A DNA stretch of 9,163 nucleotides, from positions 1 to 9,163 of the forward strand of contig JAAZAW010000349.1 in NCBI GenBank assembly GCA_012514125.1, in the 5' to 3' direction. The position numbers were made by a program, and so were the translations under genes. The notes under the pieces were generated by a model, which searched no databases, was not told the origin of the DNA, and saw only the letters and a list, made by a program, of their open reading frames with translations. This stretch comes from Phycisphaerae bacterium. Its GTDB lineage: Bacteria > Planctomycetota > Phycisphaerae > JAAYCJ01. Of the stretch, positions 6,958 through 9,163 are shown in pieces (the stretch's first letter is position 1; every line of letters begins with the position of its first letter).

Positions 6958-7854
6958 TTATGGTTTCATTTCCTCTTTGGTCCCCAAATTCTGACACTGT
7001 TTCCTTAACGTTATCAGCCAGACGAACGGACCACTCAACGCATAACCGAACAATCCCACCGCAAGCACAATCGTCGGCCAGAGAATGAACACCAGCACAC
7101 TCAACACCGTCGTTACCAGCACCCAGAAAGGTTTCTTGCCCCGTAAAAACCGATTAACCAGATGCACATAAGGCAGCCGGGATACCATCAGCAACCCCAA
7201 CAAAAAAACGATCCAGGGCATGATGTGGGCCAACACGATTGAATGGGTGTTCAGTGGTGAGTTATAAATTACGCCCTGGTAAAACAGTACTAGAGAAATC
7301 AGCGCCCCTGCCGCTCCGGGCGAGGGCAATCCTTTAAAACTCATATGGGCGGATTCGTCCGGTACATTTTCAGCATTGAACCTTGCCAAACGCAAAGCCG
7401 CACACGCCAGATATGCACCGGCGGCAATCCAGCACCAGCGCCCGAAAGCAGTCCCCGCCAGGGGACTCACCTCCGCCTGTGACACGATATTGATGATCAG
7501 CCGCATGGCAATAAAAGCAGGGGCGGCTCCGAAACTTACCACGTCGGCCAAACTGTCGAGCTGAGCGCCGAAATCGCTGGTGGTCCTTGCAAATCTCGCC
7601 AGTCGTCCGTCGAGTGCATCGCAGATCATGGCCAGAAAGATCAAATAGCATGCCAGCATCAGATTTGTCGAGACAATTCGGCTCAGCACTGCGCCCTGGA
7701 TAATTTCATCAGGCCGAGTGGCAAAATGAATCGCGGCAAAACCCGATAACAGGTTCCCCAAAGTCAACATGGAAGGAGCGATACTGATCGCTCGAATCCG
7801 CCGATGTTTGGGCCGATTACGTTGCATATTGTCTGTATTGTGTAAATTCATCAT
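6958..7854 (-). CDS. pssA: CDP-diacylglycerol--serine O-phosphatidyltransferase (type II PssA)
   Basis: This integral membrane enzyme joins serine to CDP-diacylglycerol to give phosphatidylserine, the precursor of phosphatidylethanolamine. The 298 residues hold the complete CDP-alcohol phosphotransferase signature D-x2-DG-x2-AR-x8-G-x3-D-x3-D, at D79, D82-G83, A86-R87, G96, D100 and D104. D104 is the usual catalytic base. RLARFN (155-160) and FKGLPSPGAAG (173-183) are typical of serine transferases and separate it from PgsA-type enzymes. About eight hydrophobic segments are visible, near 24-44, 63-80, 105-125, 138-158, 176-198, 208-226, 242-262 and 264-283. The N-terminus is polar and basic (RNRPKHRRIR). 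The start is uncertain: tandem ATGs at 7854 and 7851 and another at 7827 all lack a good ribosome binding site. No psd decarboxylase gene is in view. gltX follows after 103 bases on the same strand with no terminator I can see. Confidence 0.93.
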   Translation of the reverse strand: MMNLHNTDNMQRNRPKHRRIRAISIAPSMLTLGNLLSGFAAIHFATRPDEIIQGAVLSRIVSTNLMLACYLIFLAMICDALDGRLARFARTTSDFGAQLDSLADVVSFGAAPAFIAMRLIINIVSQAEVSPLAGTAFGRWCWIAAGAYLACAALRLARFNAENVPDESAHMSFKGLPSPGAAGALISLVLFYQGVIYNSPLNTHSIVLAHIMPWIVFLLGLLMVSRLPYVHLVNRFLRGKKPFWVLVTTVLSVLVFILWPTIVLAVGLFGYALSGPFVWLITLRKQCQNLGTKEEMKP

Positions 7855-7863
7855 AATACTCTG

Positions 7864-7892
7864 ATTATCTGCGGTCAGGCCCGATGTTGCAA
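7864..7892 (-). promoter_or_regulatory. Candidate promoter of pssA (and perhaps gltX-hslV-hslU)
   Basis: On the minus strand TTGCAA (7892-7887, 4 of 6 matches to the -35 consensus) and GATAAT (7869-7864, 5 of 6) are 17 bases apart. Transcription would begin near 7857, only a few bases before the ATG at 7854, so the mRNA would be almost leaderless. This agrees with the lack of a ribosome binding site there. If translation starts at 7827 instead, the leader would be about 30 bases. This is assigned by eye on a sigma-70-like model. Confidence 0.45.
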
Positions 7893-7953
7893 GACTTTTA
7901 GAAAGTTGAGGCCGGAAGAGTTGGGCGAAGTTATTGTTATTGAAAGACTTTTA
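7891..7953 (+). repeat. Two direct copies of AAGACTTTTA between divergent genes
   Basis: The exact 10-mer occurs at 7891-7900 and 7944-7953, 53 bases apart, close to five helical turns. The first copy touches the -35 of the candidate pssA promoter, and the second overlaps the -35 and spacer of the candidate isomerase promoter. The extended form GACTTTTAGA of the first copy recurs on the minus strand at 6917-6908, upstream of gltX. This could be a regulator site or chance in AT-rich sequence. Confidence 0.4.
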
Positions 7954-7967
7954 CATTTCTGTAGAAT
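7940..7967 (+). promoter_or_regulatory. Candidate promoter of the isomerase gene
   Basis: TTGAAA (7940-7945) and TAGAAT (7962-7967) each match the sigma-70 consensus at 5 of 6 bases and are 16 bases apart. The predicted start near 7974 would leave a leader of about 45 bases before the ATG at 8020. Part of a 10-bp repeat lies in the spacer, so a regulator bound there could affect this promoter. Confidence 0.5.
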
Positions 7968-8005
7968 AAAACACGACATCGGAATGAAGCATCAAATATA
8001 AAAAT

Positions 8006-8011
8006 AAAGGA
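8006..8011 (+). promoter_or_regulatory. Ribosome binding site of the isomerase gene
   Basis: AAAGGA lies 8 bases before the ATG at 8020 and supports that start. Confidence 0.65.
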
Positions 8012-8019
8012 ATATCAGG

Positions 8020-8898
8020 ATGTATTTGACAGGATTTGCCGATGAGGCAGCAAAATCACTCGAAGGTCAGATTCGGGCCACAAAGGAACTCGGCTGGAGG
8101 TTTATCGAATCGCGAAATATCGATGGTATAAATATCCACGATCTGCCCGAAGCCGATTTTGATCGAGTTTGCGAGCAATTATCCCAAGCCGGCATTTCCA
8201 TCAACTGTTTCGGATCGACAATTGCCAACTGGGCCAAAGCTATCGATCAGCCTTTTGATTCCTCACTCGCCGAAGCTCGCCGGGCAATTCCCCGAATGCA
8301 AAAACTCGGCACCAAACTCATCCGTATCATGAGTTTTGCCGTTCTCAAGGATCGCGACCCCGAAGACCAGATGGAACAGGAACGTTTCAAACGTGTTCGC
8401 GAATTGGTGAAGATGTTCTCCGATGCGGGCCTGACCGCGGTGCATGAAAACTGCATGAACTACGGCGGCATGGGTTGGGGTTACACGCTTCGATTGCTGG
8501 AAAACGTTCCGGGCCTGAAACTCGTCTTCGACACCGGCAATCCGGCCTTCACCGACGACCGTATGAAACCCAAGCCCTACCCCAAACAATCAGCCTGGGA
8601 ATTTTATCAGCACGTCAAAGACCACATCGCCTATGTCCATGTCAAAGACGGCACTTTCGACCCCGCCACTCAGGTTACAACCTACACTTTTGCCGGCGAA
8701 GGTCAGGGCGAAGTCAAACGCATCCTGACGGACTTGTTGAACAATGGCTACGACGGCGGCATCTCCATCGAACCACACCTGGCGGTAGTTTTCCACGATG
8801 CCTCGAAAACTTCGGACGATGATGTTCGGTTCAACAATTACGTCGAATACGGACGACGACTCGAAACCATGATTCGCGAGATTCAAAATCAATTCTGA
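8020..8898 (+). CDS. Sugar-phosphate isomerase/epimerase-type TIM-barrel protein
   Basis: The 292 residues look like a member of the xylose isomerase-like TIM-barrel (AP endonuclease 2) superfamily, whose cytoplasmic members interconvert ketoses, inositols or related sugars with a divalent metal. A start MYLTGFADEA gives the first strand. Candidate metal ligands are E143 (HEN), D171 (DTGN), H207 (HVKD) and E251 (IEPH), in the family order E-D-H-E. A GEGQGE loop (226-231) before helix 231-242 is also typical. The family's frequent DxxH has Asn (N174) in place of His. No signal peptide or membrane segment is seen, so it is probably cytoplasmic. The gene stands alone, divergent from pssA and convergent with the flippase-like gene 18 bases away, so the neighbours do not reveal the substrate. 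A true sugar-phosphate substrate is not demonstrated; keto-sugar or inositol epimerase are alternatives. Confidence 0.85.
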   Translation: MYLTGFADEAAKSLEGQIRATKELGWRFIESRNIDGINIHDLPEADFDRVCEQLSQAGISINCFGSTIANWAKAIDQPFDSSLAEARRAIPRMQKLGTKLIRIMSFAVLKDRDPEDQMEQERFKRVRELVKMFSDAGLTAVHENCMNYGGMGWGYTLRLLENVPGLKLVFDTGNPAFTDDRMKPKPYPKQSAWEFYQHVKDHIAYVHVKDGTFDPATQVTTYTFAGEGQGEVKRILTDLLNNGYDGGISIEPHLAVVFHDASKTSDDDVRFNNYVEYGRRLETMIREIQNQF

Positions 8899-8916
8899 CC
8901 CATCGACTGATACCGA

Positions 8917-9162
8917 TCAGGCAGTTTTGACTCTGCGTTTACGGGCGAGAGTGAAGAGATCTTTGGCTTCCTCGATTCGAAGCAAAAAACAGGCTGGGAA
9001 AAAGACCGTCATCGCGATAAGCAAACAGGCCGTTAGAAGAATGTACTTGTTTCCAATCGGCAGATACGCAGCGGCGAAATAAACCGCCACAGCCATCAGA
9101 CCACTGGCGATAAGTGTTTTAATCGTCGAGAGTGCAATTTCGCGAAATTGCAGCGAACCGAT
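8917..9162 (-). CDS. C-terminal fragment of a MurJ/MOP-type flippase-like membrane protein
   Basis: An open minus-strand frame enters from the right edge and ends with TGA at 8919-8917, giving 81 visible residues. Two hydrophobic segments are clear (about fragment residues 14-34 and 40-61). A charged cytoplasmic-looking tail follows, RIEEAKDLFTLARKRR. Two last helices followed by an E-x2-(D/E)-L-x2-L-basic tail resemble the end of MurJ (MviN), which flips lipid II for peptidoglycan synthesis, and of related polysaccharide flippases. The call rests on this layout and tail only, because the conserved core lies outside the window. The gene converges on the isomerase gene with an 18-base gap. Confidence 0.5.
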   Translation of the reverse strand: MGSLQFREIALSTIKTLIASGLMAVAVYFAAAYLPIGNKYILLTACLLIAMTVFFPACFLLRIEEAKDLFTLARKRRVKTA

Positions 9163-9163
9163 G

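Noticed and set aside
8907..8920. CTGAT-ACCG-ATCAG hairpin between the isomerase and the flippase-like gene
   Set aside because: A 5-bp stem with only four Ts after a gap overlaps the stop codon of the minus-strand gene. It is too weak to call a terminator.

Overview
The window is a compact, ordinary-looking bacterial chromosomal region. It holds five complete protein genes I can name by family, one whose exact substrate I cannot name, and a partial gene at each end. I see no RNA gene, mobile element, CRISPR array or prophage signal. The base composition looks balanced and even throughout. The protein set (HslUV, type II PssA, a zinc-site-less GluRS, a TIM-barrel sugar-phosphate isomerase and a MurJ-like C-terminus) fits a free-living, Gram-negative-type bacterium. 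The overall flavour makes me think of Planctomycetota (Phycisphaerae-like), but this is an impression, not a demonstrated assignment.

Layout: bases 1-75 (+) are the last 24 codons of an unrecognised gene. Bases 142-3342 (+) are carB, the large subunit of carbamoyl-phosphate synthetase. An 11-bp perfect hairpin with T-tracts on both sides (3363-3399) ends carB and the convergent hslU. On the minus strand, reading right to left, come pssA (7854-6958), gltX (6854-5385), hslV (5365-4823) and hslU (4816-3425). gltX, hslV and hslU are separated by only 19 and 6 bases and look like one operon, with pssA 103 bases upstream and probably co-transcribed. A 165-base divergent intergenic region (7855-8019) carries a plausible promoter in each direction and a 10-bp direct repeat. 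Bases 8020-8898 (+) are a TIM-barrel sugar-phosphate isomerase/epimerase-type gene. It converges on the C-terminal 81 codons of a MurJ/flippase-like membrane protein (minus, ending at 8917).

How the genes relate: CarB feeds arginine and pyrimidine synthesis, PssA makes phosphatidylserine, GltX charges tRNA-Glu, and HslV with HslU forms a two-component ATP-dependent protease. These are housekeeping functions with no single shared pathway. I did not find a convincing new system. The points most worth checking are the altered zinc site and the insertion after KMSKR in GltX, the almost leaderless predicted pssA transcript, the repeated ACTTTTA-type motif at three upstream regions, and small deviations in HslU's pore and sensor motifs.
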